Source: JAKQHY01 sp034429475 (GTDB lineage Bacteria > Chloroflexota > Anaerolineae > B4-G1 > SLSP01). From it: 29,152 bases of DNA. Location of the stretch: the NCBI GenBank assembly GCA_034429475.1, contig DAOUGD010000249.1, positions 1-29,152 on the forward strand, in the 5' to 3' direction. How positions within the stretch are numbered: position 1 is the first letter of the stretch; the number at the start of each line of letters is the position of its first letter. The notes beneath the pieces are model-generated. The model was not told the DNA's origin. It made no database searches and worked only from the letters and a program-made list of their open reading frames with translations. The translations under genes and the position numbers were made by a program. Of the stretch, positions 1-7,082 are shown one piece after another.

Positions 1-130
1 ATCGGAAAGCCAAGAAAATCAAAATCACCTGGCAGTTCTCAATTCAATCGGCCCGTTCCAAGCTCAATTCACACTATGTTAAGGTACAGTCTGAGAACGA
101 AAAGTTTAAGGAAACTTAATTTACGATGTA

Positions 131-218
131 CTGACAGGTTTTCCGTGGGGCCACGGAGAACTCAAAGCACCGCTTTGCCGATAGGCCGAGGCTACCAAGT
201 TCCCCGTAAACCTGTCAG
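131..218. other. Multi-branched inverted-repeat structure (possible leader RNA or palindromic element)
   Basis: An 11-bp perfect stem (131-141 with 208-218, arm CTGACAGGTTT) encloses a 16-bp perfect palindrome (142-157), a short stem GAACT/AGTTC (158-162 with 198-202) and, inside that, a 6-bp hairpin CAAAGC/GCTTTG (163-177). It lies about 120 bases before the start at 341, on the same strand. The nested arrangement could be a structured leader RNA. Equally it could be a MITE-like dispersed palindrome, since this window is rich in palindromic elements. I could not match it to a known riboswitch class. The rest of 1-340 shows no gene I can support. Confidence 0.4.
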
Positions 219-340
219 GTCTTGCCCTAAACATGAAACGCCCCCCTTCAGCCGCGCACCTTTGCAGAGAAGGCGGGAAGGGACTAAAATGGAGAAATCC
301 AACTTTGGTAAAGGACGTACCTTTAAAATCGGAGGTCAAA

Positions 341-1459
341 ATGTTAGCATTAGCCCAATCGAAATTGTTTACCCCGTGGACAAACCCGGAATCCGGCGTG
401 ACCAGCTATATTCTCACGCAGAAAGTCGCGCCGGTGCAGGAGGCGTTTTACTTCGTCAATGGAAGTCTGACGCGCGATGGGCGCTACTTGTGGTTCTACT
501 GCGCGTTCCCGCCGTCGGGCACGGCGGCGCAGGGACGCACGCTCGGCGTGGTGGATTTCGTCACGCAGGAGGTGCGCCACTTCCCCGACACGCAGTTCAA
601 CCATGCCTCGCCCTATCTGGATGCGGTCACCGGGACGGTGTACTGGGGGATGGGCGCGGCGGTCTGGCGGCGCAGTCCCGATCCCCGCGAGCCGGCGGAA
701 CTGGTGGGACGACTGCCGGAAGACCTGGTCAAGCTGCGGCCCGTCGAGCGGGTAGCGACGCATTTGACGCTTTCAGCGGATGGGCGCGCGTTTTTCATTG
801 ACGCGGCGGTCGGCCTGCAGTACGTCTTCGGCGCGCTGCCGGTGGCTGGCGGCGACTTCGAGCTGTGGCACACCTTCCAGCGCAATTACAACCACGCGCA
901 ATTCAGCCCCACCGATCCGAATTGCGTGCTGTTCGCGCAGGAGAACCACCCCGATCCGATCACGGGCCTGCGCTTCCCCATCGAAGACCGGCTGTGGCTC
1001 ATCCGCAAGGGAGAGACGCCCCACCCCATCATGCCCACGCCCACACGCCTGACGCACGAGTGGTGGGATCCGGACGGGCAGCACGTGTGGTGCATCAAGA
1101 GCGATACGGGCGTCTGGCGAGTGAACCTCGCCACGCAGGCCGTGGAAGAGATCGCATGGCCGGGGGGCCGTTGGCACTCGCACAGTTCCGCGACGGGCAA
1201 GTACTTGATCGGGGACGCCAATCCGCGTTTCTACCGGGGCTGTCCCTCGACGGTGAACTTCCTTAACCGCGAGACGGGCAAGAGCGTGCGGCTGGTGAAC
1301 AACCCGGAGATGCCGAATTACGCCGGCGCGAACTATCACATTGACCCGCACCCGCGCTTCTGTATCGGGGAAGAGTATGTGGTGTTTACCACCACCGTGC
1401 GCGGCGAGGTGGACGTGGCGCTGGCGCCCGTCGCGGACTTGATCGCGCGGACGGAATAG
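341..1459 (+). CDS. Beta-propeller protein resembling oligogalacturonate lyase (PL22-like)
   Basis: This 372-residue protein has no visible signal peptide or membrane segment. It shows repeating blade-like stretches with 'DG/G-(x)-Y/F' turns (around residues 46-52, 146-152, 244-250 and 284-291), as in seven-bladed propellers. The spaced His residues fit the general pattern of the oligogalacturonate lyase family, whose metal site uses histidines: LTHEWWDPDG at 237-246, WHSHSSATG at 278-286, and H333 and H337 in YHIDPHPRF. The family assignment is from remembered pattern only; a TolB-like propeller of unknown function is the alternative. The start at 341 is chosen over an in-frame ATG at 233 because GGAGG lies 6 bases upstream of it. 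The gene converges on the sortase gene, with 10 bases between the stops. Confidence 0.6.
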   Translation: MLALAQSKLFTPWTNPESGVTSYILTQKVAPVQEAFYFVNGSLTRDGRYLWFYCAFPPSGTAAQGRTLGVVDFVTQEVRHFPDTQFNHASPYLDAVTGTVYWGMGAAVWRRSPDPREPAELVGRLPEDLVKLRPVERVATHLTLSADGRAFFIDAAVGLQYVFGALPVAGGDFELWHTFQRNYNHAQFSPTDPNCVLFAQENHPDPITGLRFPIEDRLWLIRKGETPHPIMPTPTRLTHEWWDPDGQHVWCIKSDTGVWRVNLATQAVEEIAWPGGRWHSHSSATGKYLIGDANPRFYRGCPSTVNFLNRETGKSVRLVNNPEMPNYAGANYHIDPHPRFCIGEEYVVFTTTVRGEVDVALAPVADLIARTE

Positions 1460-1469
1460 CCAACGCAGC

Positions 1470-2360
1470 CTACTCCAACCCGCGTGTGGGAGTAACGGCC
1501 GGTACTGTGGATAGCACCGGCCTGGCCACCACAATGAGCCGGTGAGTATTACTCGTGTAAGGCCAGCACGTCACCAGGGTTAGTCGATCATCTGCGGTGG
1601 GCTGGATCCACTGCGCGTTAACCATGCGCTCCTGGAAGGAAACCCATTTGTCTTTGATCAGGTGGCGCTCGGTGACAATATAGCGATAGTCAACGCCGTC
1701 AGCCCGGATGATAATCTCATCTTCTGGATTGATTTGATCCAAATAACGAAAAACCTTGCCGTTGACGTTGTTGTGACCATTGAGGACCATGTTGCCGGCC
1801 GCCCCTGGCCGGGCAGAGTCGGTGTGCCAGCCCGCCGCATAGAAATCCGGCACATCCCAAGTGAGCACAGACTGTCCTGACACCTGCTGTACCTCCATCC
1901 CCACTCCCACAATAACGACGTTCAAGTCTATGGAAGGAATGATCAGTCGCCAGGCTTCGGAAACCTGCGCGGTGGGCGTGGCGGTGGATGCGGGGAGCGC
2001 AGTGACCGTCGGCGCGGCGATGGGCGTGAGCGTTGAAGTGGTGAGCGACGCCTCTGTGGGAATGACGGATGACGGTAATTGTCCCCACACAGTCGAAGGA
2101 GTGGTGGTAGATGGTAGCGTGGGTTGGAGAGTGGGAGCAACCGCTTCCGGGGTCGCCGTCACAGAAACAGGAAGGGTAGCTGTCTCTGTGACGGTGGTGT
2201 AGGGCGCGACGAACTCCAGATCGGTGACGCGTCCAGGGCCATAGGCAGACCACAGAGGTATTAAGCCGATCAGTCCGCCGAGCGCCAGCAACAGTCCACC
2301 CAACCCAACAACCCCTTTGGAAAGGTTTTTATTGGCTATTTTTCGCTCTGTCCTCAACAT
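1470..2360 (-). CDS. Sortase family transpeptidase
   Basis: Sortases are membrane-anchored cysteine transpeptidases that cleave LPxTG-type signals and attach surface proteins. This 296-residue protein has an N-terminal membrane anchor (about 18-38). A long Thr/Pro/Ser-rich spacer (about 54-132) could span a thick wall. The catalytic domain runs from 135 to 282. The expected triad is visible: H196 in LNGHNN, C265 in TLVTCWPY and R274 in THRLIVVA. The arrangement looks like class D/E sortases, but I cannot fix the class. The ATG at 2360 has GGGGAA upstream and is preferred to a TTG at 2387. The gene lies directly downstream of an LPVTG protein, its probable substrate. No pilin-type partner is seen. 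Confidence 0.9.
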   Translation of the reverse strand: MLRTERKIANKNLSKGVVGLGGLLLALGGLIGLIPLWSAYGPGRVTDLEFVAPYTTVTETATLPVSVTATPEAVAPTLQPTLPSTTTPSTVWGQLPSSVIPTEASLTTSTLTPIAAPTVTALPASTATPTAQVSEAWRLIIPSIDLNVVIVGVGMEVQQVSGQSVLTWDVPDFYAAGWHTDSARPGAAGNMVLNGHNNVNGKVFRYLDQINPEDEIIIRADGVDYRYIVTERHLIKDKWVSFQERMVNAQWIQPTADDRLTLVTCWPYTSNTHRLIVVARPVLSTVPAVTPTRGLE

Positions 2361-2385
2361 TAAGTTCCCCGCCCACCGTTGTCTC

Positions 2386-2416
2386 AATAAAACCAGCCCC
2401 GGCTGAAGTCGGGGCT
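2386..2416 (-). terminator. Intrinsic terminator or attenuator between the LPVTG protein and sortase genes
   Basis: On the minus strand the stem AGCCCCG/CGGGGCT (2395-2401 with 2410-2416) is followed by GGTTTTATT. It lies about 30 bases after the surface-protein stop and ends about 25 bases before the sortase ATG. A partial terminator here would make much surface protein and little sortase. Confidence 0.65.
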
Positions 2417-2445
2417 AATGGATGCAGTCATTTAGCAGAAAATAA

Positions 2446-3168
2446 TTATTTGTGTAGTTTCGATCCCACGACTACCATCGCGCCGCCGCCGACTACTAGA
2501 GCGAGGGCCGCAAAACCGAGCGTCATCCCCGTAACCGGCAAGATCACTGCACTGGTGGCGCTGACGGCTGTCGTTGTACTGGACGTGGCGCCACCCGCAC
2601 CTACCGGAGCGATACCGAAATCCAGCGTGGCCGTGTCACTGCCGACGGTGTAATACTGCGGATTCTGTGAGGTCACGACGTAGCCGGCTGGCGCCGTCAC
2701 CCAGACTTTCCAGACTGTGCCGGCTTCCCCAGCCGGACGCAACCCCCACGTCCCCTCGCAGGGGCGTACCGGTGACGCATTCATGTCGGGGTCAGTGTCC
2801 TCATCAGCGCCATCAGCCACGGTTGTGTCCTGGTAACTGCAAACCGTGGTCATGCCATTCTCGATTTCGTCGGACGTCAACGCCCGATACCCGGCAGATT
2901 CCAGAGTGTAAGCCGTAGCGCCGTCGTCGGGGCTTAACGTAATGGTAGTACCCACGTACTTCACTACGGTTTCGCCGTACACAACCGATTCCGTCTTCAC
3001 CCCGGCATAACCAGATTCACCCTGATCCCAAACACCGTTCAGGTTACTGTCAATGAAAATCAACCCATACACGCCATCGCTACCACCAGCGAAAACAGTA
3101 CTGACGCTGCTCAGTACCAACAATGCTGCGACTGCTAACATCCCCGTAACTCTCAAACCTTTCAACAT
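2446..3168 (-). CDS. LPxTG-anchored surface protein with an SdrD-B-like domain
   Basis: This is a 240-residue secreted protein. It has a Sec signal peptide (residues 1-27, ending VFA-GG) and an N-terminal stretch resembling SD-repeat B domains (GLIFIDSNLNGVWDQGE, about 35-51). A beta-rich middle carries an acidic run (ADGADEDTDPD), and a Ser/Thr/Ala-rich stalk precedes the sorting signal. That signal is textbook: LPVTG at 210-214, a hydrophobic helix of about 20 residues, and a basic tail ending KLHK. GGAGG lies 5 bases before the ATG. The sortase gene follows on the same strand. The binding partner or role of the exposed domain is not evident. The B-like domain suggests a Ca2+-stabilised stalk, but this is inference. 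Confidence 0.85.
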   Translation of the reverse strand: MLKGLRVTGMLAVAALLVLSSVSTVFAGGSDGVYGLIFIDSNLNGVWDQGESGYAGVKTESVVYGETVVKYVGTTITLSPDDGATAYTLESAGYRALTSDEIENGMTTVCSYQDTTVADGADEDTDPDMNASPVRPCEGTWGLRPAGEAGTVWKVWVTAPAGYVVTSQNPQYYTVGSDTATLDFGIAPVGAGGATSSTTTAVSATSAVILPVTGMTLGFAALALVVGGGAMVVVGSKLHK

Positions 3169-3600
3169 AGTACCTCCATCATGTATTACCTTATGGTTGC
3201 CAAATGACTGCCGAGCACAGCGCGTACATTCTCAGATATATTCGCGTTCTGCGTTTCCATACACAATGATTCTATCTCCATTTCCTGAGAATACACTAAA
3301 TAAAAGCTGATAAAAAGCTGAATATTTGCTGAGAGCATTGCAATAAATCTCGCCAAACTACTTGCACGCTTCAAATTCAATATTGACACACAGATACAGT
3401 ATGAAAGAACAACCTGTGAGAAACCTGAACAACGGCTGAGAAGTTTGGGGCAGAGGTATCCAGGATCAGAACGACCTCTTCAACAGGCCAAATATCCTGG
3501 ATAGACAAAAGAAAAAGTTCCTTCCAACGCACCGGCCAGGTTGATACCAACCTGGCCGGTTTACTTTGCTCTGCCCCCGAGGATGAAGGCAGGCTCTCAC
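3169..3600. other. AT-richer intergenic region without a supported gene
   Basis: It lies between the surface-protein start and the ettA stop, both on the minus strand. It is AT-richer than its surroundings and holds short frames only. There is an inverted repeat TATCCAGGAT/ATCCTGGATA (3457-3466 with 3494-3503) without a T-tract on either side, and the terminator at 3531-3560. The promoter of the surface-protein gene should lie here, but no convincing -35/-10 pair was found. Confidence 0.6.
3531..3560. terminator. Strong hairpin downstream of ettA
   Basis: A 13-bp perfect stem (3531-3543 with 3548-3560, arm ACCGGCCAGGTTG) has a 4-base ATAC loop. It lies 40 bases past the ettA stop, where a terminator for that minus-strand gene is expected. 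The better T-rich tail (TTTACTTT) is on the plus strand, so orientation is uncertain. Confidence 0.6.
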
Positions 3601-5265
3601 TCAACTCCGCTTCAACGCCGAATGCTTCCGGCTCTTTTCAGTGCTTTTGCCGGAGCGTTGGCGCTGGTCTTCCTCGTACTCAGACCAACTCCCAAAGAAC
3701 AAGCGCACCTGGCCGTCCCCCTCAAAGGCCAGAATGTGCGTGGCGATGCGATCCAGGAACCAGCGGTCGTGGCTGACGACGATGGCGCAGCCCGCAAAGT
3801 TCTCCAACGCATCTTCCAGAGCGCGCAGCGTGTTCACGTCCAAATCGTTGGTCGGCTCGTCCAGCATAATCACATTGGCCCCGGCTTTCAGGGTTTTCGC
3901 CAGATGGACGCGGTTGCGCTCACCGCCGGAAAGCGCCTTCACCTGCTTCTGCTGGTCGGAGCCGGTGAAGTTGAAGGAGGCCACGTAGCTGCGCGAATTG
4001 ACCTCGCGCTTGCCCAAAATCAGGGTATCCACGCCCCCCGTGATTTCCTCCCACACCGTCTTCTCGCCATCCAACGCGCGCGTCTGATCCGCAAACGCCA
4101 GTTCCACCGTCTCGCCGATGCGAATCCGGCCCGCATTCGGCGCTTCCTGCCCGGCGATCATCTTCAGCAGCGTGGACTTGCCCACGCCGTTCGGGCCGAT
4201 CACCCCCACGATGCTCCCCGGCGGGATGCTGACGCTCAAATCCTCGATCAACACCCGGTCGCCGAAGCCCTTGCGCACGCCCTCGAAGTCAATCACCAGG
4301 TCCCCCAGGCGCGGGCCGGGCGGGATGTAGATCTCCAAATCTTCGCGGTAGCGCTCGGATTCCTGATCCAGCAGGCGTTCGTAGGCGGTCACACGCGCCT
4401 TGCCTTTGGCCTGCCGCGCCCTGGGCGCCAGGTGAATCCATTCCAGCTCGCGCTCCAACGTCTTCTGCCGCTTCGAGGCGACCTTCTCCTCCACGCGCAG
4501 CCGTTCCTGCTTCTGCTCCAGCCAGGAGGAATAGTTGCCCTTCCAGGGGATGCCGTAGCCGCGATCCAGTTCGAGAATCCACTCGGCCACATTGTCCAGG
4601 AAGTAACGATCATGCGTCACGGCGATCACGGTGCCCTTGTAGTCGCGCAGGTGATGCTCCAACCACGCGGTGGACTCGGCGTCGAGGTGGTTGGTCGGCT
4701 CGTCCAGCAGCAGGATGTCCGGCTCGGTGAGCAGCAAGCGGGTCAGCGCCACCCGGCGGCGTTCCCCACCCGAAAGCACGCGGATGAGCGTCTCCGGCGG
4801 CGGGCAGCCCAACGCCTGCATCGCCATCTCCAGATGGCTGTCCAGGTTCCAGGCATCCAGGCGATCAATTTCGTCCTGCAACTTCGCCTGCTTGTCGGCC
4901 AGCGCGTCGAAATCCGCGTCCGGATCGCCAAACTGCGCGTTGACCTCGTCGTAACGCGCCAGCAAGTCCTTAATCGGCTGCACGGCCTCCTCGATCACCT
5001 CCTGGACGGTTTTCGCCTCGTCCAGTTGCGGGGACTGTTCCAACATCCCCACCGTGTACCCTTTGGACATGGCGATCTCGCCGATATAGTCCGGATCTAT
5101 GCCGGCCATAATCCGCAGCAACGTGGATTTGCCGGCACCGTTCAGTCCCAAGACGCCGATCTTCGCGCCATAGAAAAACCCCAACGAGATGTCGTGCAAG
5201 ACTTTCCTGTTGGGGGGATAAATGCGGCCTACCTGCATCATCGAATAGATTACTTTATCGGTCAT
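3601..5265 (-). CDS. ettA: ABC-F family energy-dependent translational throttle EttA
   Basis: EttA is a cytosolic ABC-F ATPase that binds the ribosomal E site and gates early elongation according to ATP/ADP state. The 554 residues match the usual EttA length (about 555). There are two ABC domains without membrane segments. Domain 1 has Walker A GLNGAGKST (40-48), signature LSGGE (164-168) and DEPTNHLD (188-195). Domain 2 has Walker A GPNGVGKST (357-365), LSGGE (445-449) and DEPTNDLD (469-476). An arm insertion (about 95-140) and a charged inter-domain linker (about 245-325) are present, as expected for EttA rather than Uup. The start at 5265 has GGAGGA upstream; an in-frame ATG at 5361 would read through the palindromic repeat and lacks such a site. 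Confidence 0.93.
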   Translation of the reverse strand: MTDKVIYSMMQVGRIYPPNRKVLHDISLGFFYGAKIGVLGLNGAGKSTLLRIMAGIDPDYIGEIAMSKGYTVGMLEQSPQLDEAKTVQEVIEEAVQPIKDLLARYDEVNAQFGDPDADFDALADKQAKLQDEIDRLDAWNLDSHLEMAMQALGCPPPETLIRVLSGGERRRVALTRLLLTEPDILLLDEPTNHLDAESTAWLEHHLRDYKGTVIAVTHDRYFLDNVAEWILELDRGYGIPWKGNYSSWLEQKQERLRVEEKVASKRQKTLERELEWIHLAPRARQAKGKARVTAYERLLDQESERYREDLEIYIPPGPRLGDLVIDFEGVRKGFGDRVLIEDLSVSIPPGSIVGVIGPNGVGKSTLLKMIAGQEAPNAGRIRIGETVELAFADQTRALDGEKTVWEEITGGVDTLILGKREVNSRSYVASFNFTGSDQQKQVKALSGGERNRVHLAKTLKAGANVIMLDEPTNDLDVNTLRALEDALENFAGCAIVVSHDRWFLDRIATHILAFEGDGQVRLFFGSWSEYEEDQRQRSGKSTEKSRKHSALKRS

Positions 5266-5287
5266 ACTTATTTCCTCCAAAAATAGT

Positions 5288-5348
5288 CTCAACGGGTTGA
5301 ACGGATTAAACGGAAAAATATCCGTTAAAGTTCGTTGAATCCGTTGAG
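5288..5348. repeat. Palindromic tandem-unit element, ACGGATT family, copy 1
   Basis: This 61-bp imperfect palindrome has a left arm of tandem AACGG-type units and a right arm of CCGTTGAA units, opening CTCAACGG and closing CCGTTGAG. It lies in the ettA leader, 22 bases before its start. It has the same ends and architecture as 7018-7077 and 7659-7724. Confidence 0.85.
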
Positions 5349-5363
5349 AAAATCTTTTCATCC

Positions 5364-5385
5364 AACCGCTGGTGAACCACCGGTT
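5364..5385. repeat. Short hairpin upstream of ettA
   Basis: AACCG-C-TGGT-GA-ACCA-C-CGGTT forms a nested stem about 100 bases before the ettA start. No T-tract follows, so it is not called a terminator. Confidence 0.5.
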
Positions 5386-5413
5386 AGTGATGAATTCCTC
5401 TGAAAATAGTCGT

Positions 5414-5463
5414 GGAGCGCCAGCAGCTTGCTGGCATGTATGCCGTCAGGATGACGGCGTTCC
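5414..5463. repeat. Double-hairpin element
   Basis: Two perfect 7-bp hairpins lie in tandem: GCCAGCA-GCT-TGCTGGC (5419-5435) and GCCGTCA-GGA-TGACGGC (5442-5458). They are enclosed by the outer imperfect arms GGAGCGCC and GGCGTTCC. This gives a cruciform-like unit in the gap between pyrD and ettA. From memory, similar paired-hairpin units are dispersed in other large bacterial genomes. Confidence 0.7.
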
Positions 5464-5471
5464 AAATTGTA

Positions 5472-5538
5472 CCACGAATCCACACGAATCTACACTAATT
5501 TTGATTTCCCATTCGTGAAGATTCGTGAAGATTCGTGG
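5472..5538. repeat. Palindromic tandem-unit element, CACGAATC family
   Basis: This 67-bp imperfect palindrome opens CCACGAATC and closes GATTCGTGG. It is built from 10-bp units (CACGAATCyA in the left arm, ATTCGTGAAG in the right). It ends one base before the pyrD stop codon. Its architecture matches the ACGGATT-family elements, but the sequence is unrelated. Confidence 0.85.
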
Positions 5539-5539
5539 T

Positions 5540-6472
5540 TTACTGTCGAGGAAGCATCACGGCCCGCAGTTCGCGCAAATTGGCGTAGCCTTCCTGCGCC
5601 ATCCATGCCGCTAACTCCGCCGCAATCTCCCCCAACACCCCCACCCCGCGAGTCCACACCGCCGATCCCACGCCAACGGCGGTGGCGCCGGCCAGCAGCA
5701 TCTCGGCGGCGTCCCGGCCATCGGTCACGCCGCCCGTGCCGATGATGGGGACGCGGACGGTCCGCGCGATCTGGTAGACGCAGCGCAGGGCAATCGGCTT
5801 GAGCGCGGGACCAGAAATGCCGCCGATCCGGTTAGAAAGCACCGGGCGGCCGGCATCCGCATTGATCACCATGCCGGGCATCGTGTTGATGGCCGTGATC
5901 GCGTCCGCCCCGGCTTCCACCACGGCAGCGGCGATGCGGGCGATGTCCGGCACGTTGGGCGCGAGTTTGACGGCGATGGGGATGTCGCCGACGTTGCGCT
6001 TCACCGCCTCCGTAACCGCCGCCGCGCTCTCGCACGAGGCCGCAAATGGCGTCCCAAACTCATCGGCGACGTTGGGGCACGAGATATTGACTTCAATCAG
6101 GTGCGGACGCGCTGCCGTGATCGTGCGCGCCACCTCGCCGAACTCCGCCGTCGTCCCGGCGAAGATGCTGGCGATCAGGGGGACGCCGAGCGGTTCCAGA
6201 CGCGCGCGCGCTTCCGCCAGCATCCGCGCCTCTTCCGCTGCGCCGGGGTTGCTCAGGCCGACAGCGTTGATCAGCCCGTGGCCCCAATCCACCGCCACCG
6301 GGTTGGGATGTCCGGCGCGCGGCGTCGGCCCGCAGCTCTTCGCCGTGACCGCGCCCGCGCCTTCCCGCGCCGCCCGTTCCAGCAAGTCCGCGCTCGTGCC
6401 GAGGATGCCGGAGGCGAGGATGATGGGATTGCGCAAAGTCAAGTTTAGAAAATGACAGGTTACATCAGGCAT
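5540..6472 (-). CDS. pyrD: Dihydroorotate dehydrogenase, class 1B-like (catalytic subunit)
   Basis: PyrD oxidises dihydroorotate to orotate with FMN, the fourth step of UMP synthesis. The 310-residue TIM barrel starts with NPIILASGILG (15-25). It carries the FMN/substrate lysines K45 (AKSCG) and K169 (AVKLAPN), the class-1 active loop NISCPN with catalytic C132, and the phosphate-binding IIGTGGV near 254-260. Cysteine rather than serine as the base, with no membrane-binding N-terminal helix, places it in class 1. Class 1B is the best guess, but its usual PyrK partner is not in this window. AGGATG precedes the ATG. It is the last gene of the pyr cluster, 47 bases after the GNAT gene. Confidence 0.92.
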   Translation of the reverse strand: MPDVTCHFLNLTLRNPIILASGILGTSADLLERAAREGAGAVTAKSCGPTPRAGHPNPVAVDWGHGLINAVGLSNPGAAEEARMLAEARARLEPLGVPLIASIFAGTTAEFGEVARTITAARPHLIEVNISCPNVADEFGTPFAASCESAAAVTEAVKRNVGDIPIAVKLAPNVPDIARIAAAVVEAGADAITAINTMPGMVINADAGRPVLSNRIGGISGPALKPIALRCVYQIARTVRVPIIGTGGVTDGRDAAEMLLAGATAVGVGSAVWTRGVGVLGEIAAELAAWMAQEGYANLRELRAVMLPRQ

Positions 6473-6519
6473 AGAGCATCCTTTGGAAGAAACGAGAAAT
6501 GAGAAATCAGAAATTGGTA

Positions 6520-6996
6520 CTATATCTCAACCTGCATCCACATCCGTATATTGAACGGTGTAAACCCCTGCCGCGCAAAGAATGCCTGCGCTTTGTCGTT
6601 GAAAGCCCACGTATCGAGGGCGACCGTCTCAATCTGCTCCGCTTTTGCCAGATCGCGCACCGCCTGGATGAGCGCCGCGCCGCAGCCCTGCCCCTGATAC
6701 GCCGGCTTGACGGCAATCTGGTCAATGTAGACCTGCCCCCTGGCATACGTGTACGCACTTTCCATGCGGCGGACGACGCGCGCAAAGACGTACCCCACGT
6801 CTTCGCCCGCGACACTGGCGATGAAGAAGTGGTTCTGCGGATCGGCCAGGCATTGCGTGATGTAAGGCAGCGCAAAACTCCCGTCCGAGACCGGCTTGAA
6901 GATGGCCGGCAGCGCCGCCGCGTGGATGTTCTGCACGTCTACGTTCAACTCGGAAATGCTCACCGCATCGTCAATTGTCCCCACTCGGATTTCCAT
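6520..6996 (-). CDS. GNAT family N-acetyltransferase
   Basis: This 158-residue single GNAT domain transfers an acetyl group from acetyl-CoA to an unknown amine. The acetyl-CoA motif A is clear (IDQIAVKPAYQGQGCGAALI, about 90-109, with the Q/R-x-x-G-x-G/A turn as QGQGCG), followed by the conserved NDKAQAFFARQGF near the C terminus. GGGAGGGAG precedes the start. It lies within the pyrimidine cluster between pyrF-pyrE and pyrD and is probably co-transcribed. Nothing in the sequence indicates a nucleotide-related substrate, so the position may be incidental. Similarity is mainly to RimI-like small acetyltransferases. Confidence 0.88.
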   Translation of the reverse strand: MEIRVGTIDDAVSISELNVDVQNIHAAALPAIFKPVSDGSFALPYITQCLADPQNHFFIASVAGEDVGYVFARVVRRMESAYTYARGQVYIDQIAVKPAYQGQGCGAALIQAVRDLAKAEQIETVALDTWAFNDKAQAFFARQGFTPFNIRMWMQVEI

Positions 6997-7017
6997 AGCT
7001 CCCTCCCTAAAAACGGC

Positions 7018-7077
7018 CTCAACGGATTCAACGGATGGAACGGAAGCCTATCCGCTAAATCCGTTGAATCCGTTGAG
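7018..7077. repeat. Palindromic tandem-unit element, ACGGATT family, copy 2
   Basis: This 60-bp imperfect palindrome opens CTCAACGGATT and closes AATCCGTTGAG. It fills the gap between the pyrF-pyrE stop (5 bases away) and the GNAT ribosome-binding site. It is closely related to copies 1 and 3. Confidence 0.88.
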
Positions 7078-7082
7078 AAAAA

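Noticed and set aside
233..340. N-terminal extension of the beta-propeller protein from an upstream ATG
   Set aside because: No ribosome-binding site at 233, whereas GGAGG precedes the ATG at 341. The extra residues look random.
1497..1522. Hairpin GGCCGGT/ACCGGCC near the sortase 3' end as a terminator
   Set aside because: It lies inside the sortase coding sequence and has no T-tract on either strand.
3541..5286. A 581-codon open frame on the plus strand opposite ettA
   Set aside because: Its product has no recognisable motif and is His/Gln/Arg-rich as expected for the complement of a GC-rich gene. The opposite strand encodes a full-length EttA with all motifs.
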